Source of the DNA: Mucilaginibacter sp.
Lineage (GTDB): Bacteria; Bacteroidota; Bacteroidia; Sphingobacteriales; Sphingobacteriaceae
Length of the DNA: 64,000 nt
Assembly (NCBI RefSeq): GCF_025362475.1
Contig: NZ_JANYGH010000025.1
Span: 1-64,000, forward strand
Reading direction: 5' to 3'
Numbering within the stretch: position 1 is the first letter of the stretch; each line of letters opens with the position of its first letter. Under the pieces are notes generated by a model, which did no database searches, was not told the origin of the DNA, and was given only the letters and a program-made list of their open reading frames with translations. Shown here piece after piece: positions 49,483 through 57,435 of the stretch. The translations under genes and the position numbers were made by a program.

Positions 49483-50931
49483 ATGCTGTTTACCTCCATC
49501 ACATTCGTTATTTTTTTCTGCCTGTTTTTTCTTTTATACTGGTTTGTTTTTAACCGGAACTTTAAATTGCAAAACCTCCTGCTCCTGGCAGGCGGCTATG
49601 TGTTTTATGCCTGGTGGGACTGGCGCTTTCTGCCCCTGCTAATTGCCAGCTCTTCCCTCAACTATTTTTTAGGCATCGGTATATATAAAGCCCGGCAAAC
49701 AAAACAACGTAGCCTGTTGCTTTGGATAGGTTTGCTACAGGGGCTGGGCACCTTGCTTTTTTTTAAGTATTTCAACTTTTTCGTAAAATCTACCATTTCC
49801 GCATTTGCTACGTTTAACATCAGGCTGGATACCTATACGCTCAACATCATATTGCCTCTTGGCATAAGTTTCTATACTTTCCGTACTATAAGTTATTTAC
49901 TGGATATTAAGCATGGCAAAATTAAGCCCACTACAGATTGGGTGGTATTTTTCTGTTATGTGTCCGTTTTCCCGTGTGTTATATCGGGGCCCATTGATCG
50001 CCCTAAAACACTCATCCCCCAGTTAACCCGGCGAAGGGTGTTTGATTACGCCCAGGCAACAGATGGTATGCGCCAGATACTCTGGGGGGTATTCAAAAAA
50101 ATGGTGATTGCTGATAACTGCGCGGTATTTACCGACAATATTTTTGAGCATTACAAAACACTACCGGCCAGCTCTCTCTTATTCGGCGCTTTTCTGTACA
50201 CCATACAAGTTTATGCAGATTTTTCGGGTTACTCAGATATCGCTATTGGTTTATCCAACATCATTGGCATTAAAGTTACCCGTAATTTTAATACACCTTT
50301 TTTTGCCCAAAATATCGCCGATTTTTGGCGGCGCTGGCATATTTCCCTAACGGGCTGGCTTACGGATTATGTTTTTGCCCCGCTTACCATCTATTTCAGA
50401 GACCTGGGAAAAACGGGACTCATACTGGCCATCGTGATCAATTTTACTGCCATCGGGATCTGGCACGGCCCCAACTGGACCTTTTTTCTTTTCGGCTTTT
50501 TAAACGGCTGCTATTACATCCCGCTTATACTGCGCGGGACATTATATAAAAAGAAAAAGATAACAGACCAGCTTCAGCCCGCGTTACCCGCTTTGCTCGG
50601 AGTGGCCGGCACTTTCACCCTGGTCATGTTCACTTTTATTCTCTTCCGTGCCGATAGTTTAGCCCAGGCTTTTGATTATTACCAGAGGCTTTTTTCGCGC
50701 TCTATGTTCACGGCCCCGGTGATTATAGAAAAAGTGAATACCGCCGCAACGCTGGTTTGTATTGTGATCATGTTGGCCGCCGAGTGGCTGCAACGCGATA
50801 AACAGCATGCCTTGCAGATCGATTTTATAAAAAAATCGCCGGTGAGGGTTATCATATACTATGGCTTAATACTTATTATTATCACGTTTACAGCTACCCG
50901 TAACAGCGACTTTATTTACTTTAAATTTTAA
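49483..50931 (+). CDS. MBOAT-family O-acyltransferase (AlgI/DltB-like)
   Basis: A 482-aa multi-pass membrane protein. MBOAT landmarks are the N-terminal block NLLLLAGGYVFYAWWDWRF, the inner-membrane segment FWRRWHISLTGWLTDYVFAPL near residue 285, and the catalytic His in GIWHGPNWTFFLFGF near residue 328. The family moves acyl groups across or onto envelope polymers: AlgI for alginate, DltB for teichoic acid with carrier DltC. It begins 7 bp after the VOC gene, and the SGNH-like gene follows with one base between. Confidence 0.93.
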   Translation: MLFTSITFVIFFCLFFLLYWFVFNRNFKLQNLLLLAGGYVFYAWWDWRFLPLLIASSSLNYFLGIGIYKARQTKQRSLLLWIGLLQGLGTLLFFKYFNFFVKSTISAFATFNIRLDTYTLNIILPLGISFYTFRTISYLLDIKHGKIKPTTDWVVFFCYVSVFPCVISGPIDRPKTLIPQLTRRRVFDYAQATDGMRQILWGVFKKMVIADNCAVFTDNIFEHYKTLPASSLLFGAFLYTIQVYADFSGYSDIAIGLSNIIGIKVTRNFNTPFFAQNIADFWRRWHISLTGWLTDYVFAPLTIYFRDLGKTGLILAIVINFTAIGIWHGPNWTFFLFGFLNGCYYIPLILRGTLYKKKKITDQLQPALPALLGVAGTFTLVMFTFILFRADSLAQAFDYYQRLFSRSMFTAPVIIEKVNTAATLVCIVIMLAAEWLQRDKQHALQIDFIKKSPVRVIIYYGLILIIITFTATRNSDFIYFKF

Positions 50932-50932
50932 C

Positions 50933-51838
50933 ATGAAAAGCACGGTCAAATTCCTGTTTAAAACGCTGCTGTTCGCGCTGCCGGTACTGCTTGTTTTTGA
51001 GGTGCTATTTCGCCTGGGTTACTTTCCTATCATCACCAATTCTACCATTTTCGACCTAAAGATGATCCGTTTGCAAAAGCAGCATATTGAGCGTGTAAAA
51101 GTGATGTCTATTGGTTCTTCGGTAGGTTTGTATGAGTTTAATTCAGACATTATCTTACAAAATCTGCACACATCTTATTATAATTTCGCCTCCTGGGGTT
51201 TGCAGATAGGCGATATACGGACGCTTGTGAAAAGTTTTGCAAAGGATTACCGGCCCCGGTATGTTATCATTGGCTCCTCTATCGGCGATTTTATAGCGCC
51301 GTTAAATGAAACTTATCTCAACTACGTAAATACCGGTACCTATATCAGAAAAAACTTCCCGGAGGTTTTTTATTTTAAAAATTACAACTCCATACACCAG
51401 ATCATTCGCAGAAAACATACCGCTTTTCCCGTTCAGCTTGATAGCTGGGGAGGTGCCCTGCTAACCGTTAAAGCCAAAGACATCAACCGGGAAAAATGGA
51501 ATGAGCATAATATATTCCCCACAAAATATACCGCTTACCAATATCATGAATTGGATAGCCTTGGTATATGGCTCCAGGCACAACATATCAAGCTTATTTT
51601 CGTCCAGGTACCCATCAAGGCATCATATGCCAATACACCGGTATCAAAACAGATATTGCAGCATCATTTTGATCAATGCCAGGCCATTATTGAAAAGCAT
51701 GCAGGCGTTTATCTGAATTACCATAACCCTGCTGTTTTTACTGATAGCCTGTTTTTTGATCAGTATCATCTCCAGGCCGCGGGCGGTAGAGTTTTTACCC
51801 GGCAGCTTGTTGTGGACATTAAAAAAATAATCAAATAA
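50933..51838 (+). CDS. Membrane-anchored SGNH-like protein (DltD/AlgX-like role)
   Basis: A 301-aa protein with one N-terminal membrane segment (about 7-25) and a periplasmic alpha/beta domain. SGNH-type landmarks are VMSIGSSVGLYEFNS near residue 58 (block I Ser), YRPRYVIIGSSIGDF near residue 105, and FFDQYHLQAAGG near residue 273 (Asp-x-x-His, block V). Partners of this kind (DltD, AlgJ/AlgX, PatB) accept or hand over acyl groups from MBOAT proteins. It ends the operon, one base after the MBOAT gene. Whether it transfers or removes the group is not shown. Confidence 0.85.
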   Translation: MKSTVKFLFKTLLFALPVLLVFEVLFRLGYFPIITNSTIFDLKMIRLQKQHIERVKVMSIGSSVGLYEFNSDIILQNLHTSYYNFASWGLQIGDIRTLVKSFAKDYRPRYVIIGSSIGDFIAPLNETYLNYVNTGTYIRKNFPEVFYFKNYNSIHQIIRRKHTAFPVQLDSWGGALLTVKAKDINREKWNEHNIFPTKYTAYQYHELDSLGIWLQAQHIKLIFVQVPIKASYANTPVSKQILQHHFDQCQAIIEKHAGVYLNYHNPAVFTDSLFFDQYHLQAAGGRVFTRQLVVDIKKIIK

Positions 51839-51911
51839 AAAATATAACGAAAGTCCAACGGGATTCGATGGCTTATTAAATAGAAACAGCGTTGTAATGG
51901 CTTCGGGAAGT

Positions 51912-52667
51912 TCACACTTCAGCTGTCATTTTTGGACTATTTTCAGCGGTAATATCTGATAAAAGCTTAGGTAAAGTATAATAAAAAGTGGTCCCCTCAC
52001 CAACTGATGATTCTGCCCAGATCCTGCCATTCATTTGCGCTATCATATCACTACAAATACTCATGGCCATTCCCGCTCCTTTTAAAAGGTCACCTGTATC
52101 AGAAAGATTATCCTTTAAATGAAAAAGGTCGTGAAGTTGGGAGTCGGTCATTCCCTTTCCCTGGTCGGTAAAAGCAACCGTTATCCAATTATCGTCTTCG
52201 CTGCACGTTACACCAATTACCCCTCCATCCGGAGAATACTTGGTAGCATTGCTTAAAATATTCCTGTTGATAAACTGGAGCATCTCTTTATGCGCATAAA
52301 CCAGCTGATGCTCCGGAACGATATTGTACAATATAATATGCTTATTAAGCTGATCATAAAGATACAGGCTGTTGGCTTCGTGAAGAAGGTCATGAAGAAG
52401 CAATGGTTCTGTTTTGATTGAAAAATCGAGACTTGTTGATTTTGCCCAATAAAGCAAGCCGTCAAGCAGGTCAATGCTTTTAGATGCAGTATTGCGCAAC
52501 TCTTCAAAAAGTAAATGAACTTCTCCGGCAGATAGCGACTTCCTGGTGTGTTTAATCATATCCGCGGTCATCACCAGGGTGGCGAAAGGCTGCCGCAGAT
52601 CATGAGCCAAAATGGCAATCAGGGTTTTACTGAAATTATCGGATATTTCTAATTCCTTAGTCCTCAT
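51912..52667 (-). CDS. Soluble sensor histidine kinase
   Basis: A 251-aa kinase with no membrane or sensor domain in front. Phospho-His is in LIAILAHDLRQPFATL near residue 20. The HATPase domain has the N box FINRNILSNATKY, the G1 box AFTDQGKGM, and KGAGMAMSICSDMIAQMNG as the G2 box. A missing sensor suggests it is driven by a partner protein. It faces the FkbH operon convergently and is the last gene of the minus-strand signalling island. The start has little before it; an alternative start further up is not apparent. Confidence 0.88.
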   Translation of the reverse strand: MRTKELEISDNFSKTLIAILAHDLRQPFATLVMTADMIKHTRKSLSAGEVHLLFEELRNTASKSIDLLDGLLYWAKSTSLDFSIKTEPLLLHDLLHEANSLYLYDQLNKHIILYNIVPEHQLVYAHKEMLQFINRNILSNATKYSPDGGVIGVTCSEDDNWITVAFTDQGKGMTDSQLHDLFHLKDNLSDTGDLLKGAGMAMSICSDMIAQMNGRIWAESSVGEGTTFYYTLPKLLSDITAENSPKMTAEV

Positions 52668-52848
52668 ATTTTAGCTGATAGTAACATAACCTGGCCCTCA
52701 AATAAGGCGGTTTACCAGCAAAGAAAAACAAGATCATACAACGAAAAAAAAGGTTCGACAGATTGTTTACTACAACCGACGGAATGGTCATTATAGCAGA
52801 CCAGTATTAAAGTATAATTTACGGGGAGAAAACTTTAAAATAAACTAT

Positions 52849-53583
52849 TTACAGCCACTTATGCGCAAACTTCCTAAACTCATCCTTAAATTGTTCTGTT
52901 ACCGGGATGGTCGTTTTTCTGATTTTAATGGTGTTTTTGGTAAGGGCATCTATTTTGTCAACAGCAACAATAAACGAGCGATGTACCCGTATAAAGCCAT
53001 TAGCAGGTAGTTTTTCTTCCATGGCTTTCATCGTGGTAAGGGCCTTTACGTATCCTAAATCGCCTGTTAAATACACTTTAACATAATCTTTAAACCCTTC
53101 CACATATAATATATCCTTTAAATAAATACGTACCATTTCATACTCTACTTTTAAAAAGATAAACTCATTCAACAGGTAGTTTTCTGTAGCAGGGGTTTGT
53201 TTCTCTTTTTCAGTAAAATAAGTTTTTGCTTTGTAGGCTGATTTTAAAAAATCCTCATACACTACCGGTTTAAGCAAATAATCAAGCGCATTTACTTTGT
53301 AACCTTCCAGCGCAAACCTTTCATAACCGCTAATGAAAATGATACGCGGCGCGGCGGCACCGTGTGCAGATTGTAATATCCTGGCAAATTCCATCCCGCT
53401 CATTTCAGGCATATCAATATCCATAAATATAAGCTGAACATCATTTGTTTCCATTGCCGAAAGTGCCTCGGCAGGTGATTGATAGTATGCCAGTAAATTA
53501 AAAAACGGAATTTGATTAACAAACACCCTCAGGTGAGTGATAGCAAATTCGTCATCATCTACAATGATACAATTTATTGACAT
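52849..53583 (-). CDS. LytTR-family response regulator
   Basis: A 244-aa regulator. The receiver domain has IIVDDDEF and the phospho-Asp in LIFMDIDMPEMSG near residue 56, with LLKPVVYE as the Lys motif. The C-terminal LytTR domain shows VEGFKDYVKVYL and RVHRSFIVAVDKI. I choose ATG 53583 (MSINCIIVDDD); a start 6 codons upstream at 53601 is possible. No LytS-type kinase is adjacent; the soluble kinase downstream or the hybrid kinase upstream are candidate partners. Confidence 0.92.
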   Translation of the reverse strand: MSINCIIVDDDEFAITHLRVFVNQIPFFNLLAYYQSPAEALSAMETNDVQLIFMDIDMPEMSGMEFARILQSAHGAAAPRIIFISGYERFALEGYKVNALDYLLKPVVYEDFLKSAYKAKTYFTEKEKQTPATENYLLNEFIFLKVEYEMVRIYLKDILYVEGFKDYVKVYLTGDLGYVKALTTMKAMEEKLPANGFIRVHRSFIVAVDKIDALTKNTIKIRKTTIPVTEQFKDEFRKFAHKWL

Positions 53584-53812
53584 AGGAGAACATTTAAACA
53601 ATAAGGAGTCAACAAAACTAAAACCAACCTTTGATTAAAGATATATAAATATGGTTTTATTTTTGGCGGTCAGTCGCATTATATAATTAAAATTATCTGT
53701 TAGTTTAATATATGATCGACAGTTAAAAGTCTGACTACGCGCTAAGAAATCAAAAGCGTGTATTTTTTACTCAATTATTGCACCGCTTTCCACAATTTGC
53801 GATGCTGCTTTT

Positions 53813-55960
53813 TTACCGTTCAAGTGCAGATACAACCTGTTTAATTAGTTCGGCCTCTGTAAAAGGTTTTTCTAAAATGCCTGTAAAACCTTGCTTTAAG
53901 TATTTTTCTCCTTGCAATGATAGCTCTTCGGCGCTGATGGCAATTACGGGTGGCTTGCTTAACAGGCTTTTTGATTTTTTTATACTTGTTGCCAATTGCT
54001 CTGCACTTGTTTCACGCATACTTAAATCGGCCAGCACAACATTTATGGTTTCTTTGGATAGAATTTCCAGGGCTTCCTTTTCGCCGGATGTCTGGTAAAA
54101 CTTAATGTTCCATTTACTTGTCATCATTTTAAGGAAAGTTAGGCTAAGCTCATTGTCGTCAACCGCTAAAATGCTTAGGCCGTTTAATTTCCACAAGAGG
54201 TTATCCTCAGCATTTTCAATCACTTCGTCTGTACTTTTGTTGTAGGTTATGTAAAAATCAAAAGTGCTTCCGGTACCTTCGTTACTTTCTACGTTAATTT
54301 CGCCATCCTGCAATTGAACAAGCTGCTTACAGATGTAGAGTCCCAAACCGGTGCCTGTTTGCCCCCTGGCCGAATTTGTTTGATAATACTTTGAAAAAAG
54401 CCTTGCCTGCTGCTGTATACTAATGCCAGGACCGGTATCTGTTATTCTTATTTGCAACTTATCGGCACCGTTTATCTCCGTAAGACTTGCGTTCACTTTA
54501 ACACTTCCGGTTTGGGTATATTTTATGGCGTTACTTAGTAAATTGATCATGATTTGTTTAAGCCGGAAGCTATCGCCAAGCACCATGGATACTTTATTAC
54601 CCTCGAAACTGTAATCCAACTCAAGTTTCTTTTTAGCAGCGCTAAATTCCATGCTTTCCAATACTTCTTTCAGTACATGATTCGGATTAAAAGGATCCTT
54701 GTTGATCTTAAATTCACTGGTTTCCATTTTCGCGGCATCGAGCGTGTCATTAAGGGTATGCAACAACATCTCTGACGAAAGCCTGATGGAGCCAAGCATA
54801 TCAATCTGTTTTGCCGAAAGGTTTGAGCGGCTAAAAATGTATAAAAAACCATTTATTGCCGTAAGCGGATTACGCACTTCATGACTCATGTGCAGTAACA
54901 GATCCATTTTTTGCTGCGCCATAGCTACAGACCGCTCATTCTCATGAAGCAGGTAAACTTCGGCACGGTTAAGGTTAATTATAAATATAATAAGCAGGGT
55001 AGCAAACACCAAAACAAGAAAAAGCGAAGAGAGATAAAACTTATTTAATAATGAGGTTGTTTCCCGGTAGTTTTTAAGCGTGTTTTCTTTAAGCTCATTA
55101 ATAAGCCCAGCATTCATGCTGTTTACTTCATTAACAATCCTTTCCAGTTCGCTATTAATGTGCATATTAAGAACAACCATTTGCTTTTGCGTGGTGAATA
55201 ATTTAGAATTACGCCGTTGCAGCTGCTGTAGTTTTTGACTGTATAGATCTTTGTCGCGCCGGGCTATTCCCCTGTTCACAGAGTCAATTATTCTGTCAGT
55301 TCGATTGCGGTTGATGATTGTTAAATTGGATACTCCCGCATTTGCATTTTTGTTGGCAATCGCATCTTTTATCCTGCCAAAAACCCCTCTCTTTTTTACC
55401 TGGGCTTCTTTTTTTACCGTATCGCTGCTTCCCATCCTCTTTCCCTTTTTCCGGTAAACAGTGGTGGAGTATTCGCCCGCACTATCGTTCAAAGTGCTTA
55501 AGCCTGATGCCGCTGTTAAAAGCGAATCAAAACTATGCTTTAAAACATATAGGCTGCCAGAGAGCTTTAGCTTCTTTATGTACAGATATTTAACTTTGGC
55601 ACGCTGCGCCGCTGTTAATTTTGCGGTATCTACATTGTCTTTAAGCAAACTATCAATAAGGGTAAAGGATTCTGAAAGCTTTGTTTTGTAGCCTTTGTCT
55701 TTTAAAGCGTTGGGGGTTAAAAGTGATGCCTGAAAGTCATCCTCGGCTTCATGCAACAACAGTAAAGCCTTTTGTGATTTTGCCTGATCATATTCAAGGT
55801 TTAGTGTGAGCTTTGATAATGCGTTTAGCCGGTTGGATATAGAAGTATTTACGAACAAGGCAATTATTGCAAGGGCGATTGCTAACGCTATAAACGCGAG
55901 CAGGATCTTTCTTGAAATACTTTTAATTTTGGTGGAGGTTGAGTCTTTTTTATAAAACAT
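53813..55960 (-). CDS. Hybrid sensor histidine kinase
   Basis: A 715-aa membrane protein. A first transmembrane helix at about 16-40 and a second at about 311-330 flank a helical extracytoplasmic region. HisKA follows with phospho-His in LLLHMSHEVRNPLTAI, then HATPase (MINLLSNAIKYTQTG, ITDTGPGIS, GTGLGLYICKQL). A C-terminal receiver domain has ILAVDDNELSL and phospho-Asp in VVLADLSMRE, ending GILEKPFTEAELI. Its start overlaps the 3' end of the PAS pseudokinase gene by 11 bp, so the two are likely co-produced and may form one complex. Confidence 0.92.
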   Translation of the reverse strand: MFYKKDSTSTKIKSISRKILLAFIALAIALAIIALFVNTSISNRLNALSKLTLNLEYDQAKSQKALLLLHEAEDDFQASLLTPNALKDKGYKTKLSESFTLIDSLLKDNVDTAKLTAAQRAKVKYLYIKKLKLSGSLYVLKHSFDSLLTAASGLSTLNDSAGEYSTTVYRKKGKRMGSSDTVKKEAQVKKRGVFGRIKDAIANKNANAGVSNLTIINRNRTDRIIDSVNRGIARRDKDLYSQKLQQLQRRNSKLFTTQKQMVVLNMHINSELERIVNEVNSMNAGLINELKENTLKNYRETTSLLNKFYLSSLFLVLVFATLLIIFIINLNRAEVYLLHENERSVAMAQQKMDLLLHMSHEVRNPLTAINGFLYIFSRSNLSAKQIDMLGSIRLSSEMLLHTLNDTLDAAKMETSEFKINKDPFNPNHVLKEVLESMEFSAAKKKLELDYSFEGNKVSMVLGDSFRLKQIMINLLSNAIKYTQTGSVKVNASLTEINGADKLQIRITDTGPGISIQQQARLFSKYYQTNSARGQTGTGLGLYICKQLVQLQDGEINVESNEGTGSTFDFYITYNKSTDEVIENAEDNLLWKLNGLSILAVDDNELSLTFLKMMTSKWNIKFYQTSGEKEALEILSKETINVVLADLSMRETSAEQLATSIKKSKSLLSKPPVIAISAEELSLQGEKYLKQGFTGILEKPFTEAELIKQVVSALER

Positions 55961-57023
55961 TGTATTTGTTTATTCTGATTTCCCAGACAGTAGTATTATA
56001 AGGCTTTTTGTAAGTTAATAATTTGCCGCCATGTTCTTCAAGGATCTTTTCTGCATTAAGTAATCCTGCATTAAATCCATCTGTATTCAAATTGGTGTTA
56101 CCTGGGGTTCCTGGTTTGCCCTCTAAATCATATGACGTTTGCTCATCTGCGATGATCAAACTTTGAAAATAATTTTCGTCGATATTAGAAATAACAATGT
56201 CACCATCCTGTTTACCGGTCAAAACAATGTAATTGATAATACTTACAAAAGCTATCTCCAGTATAAAGCGATCATAAAATATAATTTTATGAAAATCCAG
56301 CTTAAAAAGCAATCGTATATTTTTTTTTGTAAGACGATGCCTTAAACTTTCGTAACGTTTTTTTAAAAAAGATTCGAGTTCAATTAAATCTGGCTGGAAA
56401 CTAAACGCCCCCCTTTCAATTCCGGTACGAAAAAGCGCTGCATTGAGCAGGTTTGTGGCGTGCCCAACATGCAAACCCAAATCGGAAAGTATATTATCAA
56501 ACTGTTTTTTCTCTAAACCCTGGTTGTTATGATAAAGGTTATCAAGCAACGTTCTGATGACTAATAATGGATCACGCACATCCTGCACAATATGGGAAAG
56601 CAGCAGGTTTTTTTCCTCAACGGCATCTTTAAGCCGGTTATTTTCTATTTCCAGCTCATTGATGTTCAAAAAAGTAAATACGGTTAAATTGTCTATCCGG
56701 GTTTCATATATATCGTACCAATAATATGATCCGTCTGCGCAACAAACCTTTGTCTCCAGATGGAAGTACGAGTGCCCGTATTTTTTAGCAATCTCCTGCC
56801 GTTTGTCGCGACTGCAGATGATCTCTTTCCGGTAGTCCTGATCAGGATACGCTTTCTCAAACCAATCTTGTAAACCGTGAAGATTGTAACCGATCTCCGT
56901 TAAAAAGGCATTATTACTGTATAAATAATCATTGCCGGAAGCGGAACTATTAACGATCATAACAGGCATAACCATAATATCCGCAATTTTTAAAAAACTG
57001 TCAGAATTAGTGATATTTTCCAA
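55950..57023 (-). CDS. PAS-domain histidine pseudokinase
   Basis: A 357-aa soluble protein with a PAS-type N-terminus (about 12-125) and a histidine-kinase-like C-terminus. It is a paralogue of the intact kinase at 58921 across its whole length. In that alignment the phospho-His is replaced by Gln147 (HIVQDVRDP, where the paralogue has LTHDIRSP). The two N-box Asn residues are Ser261 and Tyr265, and the DxGxG G1 box reads DEQTS. It therefore probably cannot phosphorylate. Its 3' end overlaps the hybrid kinase gene by 11 bp, suggesting it senses a signal and controls that kinase. Confidence 0.88.
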   Translation of the reverse strand: MENITNSDSFLKIADIMVMPVMIVNSSASGNDYLYSNNAFLTEIGYNLHGLQDWFEKAYPDQDYRKEIICSRDKRQEIAKKYGHSYFHLETKVCCADGSYYWYDIYETRIDNLTVFTFLNINELEIENNRLKDAVEEKNLLLSHIVQDVRDPLLVIRTLLDNLYHNNQGLEKKQFDNILSDLGLHVGHATNLLNAALFRTGIERGAFSFQPDLIELESFLKKRYESLRHRLTKKNIRLLFKLDFHKIIFYDRFILEIAFVSIINYIVLTGKQDGDIVISNIDENYFQSLIIADEQTSYDLEGKPGTPGNTNLNTDGFNAGLLNAEKILEEHGGKLLTYKKPYNTTVWEIRINKYNVL

Positions 57024-57078
57024 GGTAGGTGGATTAAGTAAGCACTATACTATTTCAAAAATAAAAAGGCAATAAGGT

Positions 57079-57270
57079 TCACACTTTAAAAGCCCGCTCT
57101 TGCTCCAACGTCATAATCCGATAACGGGATTTGAGGCACTTAGCGCAAAAAAAACGTTTAACCGGAAGAAAAAAAAACAAATTGCGCCCAACCCAGTTTC
57201 TCGGCATTTTATAATGAAAGGGAGCTGAACACTTACGGCATCGGATAAAGGGTCTATCGTTGTAATTCAT
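57079..57270 (-). CDS. Small zinc-ribbon protein (63 aa)
   Basis: A 63-aa basic protein with two Cys-x-x-Cys pairs, CRKCSAPF near residue 11 and CAKCLKSR near residue 42, which could bind one zinc. The linker between them is aromatic and basic (NWVGRNLFFFLPVKRFF). It is just upstream of the pseudokinase gene on the same strand, 55 bp away. It could bind nucleic acid or a protein partner. I do not recognise a named family. Confidence 0.65.
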   Translation of the reverse strand: MNYNDRPFIRCRKCSAPFHYKMPRNWVGRNLFFFLPVKRFFCAKCLKSRYRIMTLEQERAFKV

Positions 57271-57367
57271 AAAATTCGGTTAACGCCTTTTAAAGGCTAT
57301 TTTATTAAGTGCAAAAAAACTAATTATAAAATTTGGGGGAGTGAATAATCACTACCCACATTTACCC

Positions 57368-57393
57368 GCGATACATCATTGATGATGTATCGC
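57368..57393. repeat. 26-bp near-perfect palindrome
   Basis: GCGATACATCAT-TG-ATGATGTATCGC, 12-bp perfect arms around TG. It lies between the zinc-ribbon gene and the TPR-HTH gene and has no T-run on either side, so it is more likely an operator or structured RNA than a terminator. Confidence 0.7.
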
Positions 57394-57435
57394 CTGTATT
57401 TTAACTTATAAAATTTATTGGGGGCGCCTTTTTTA

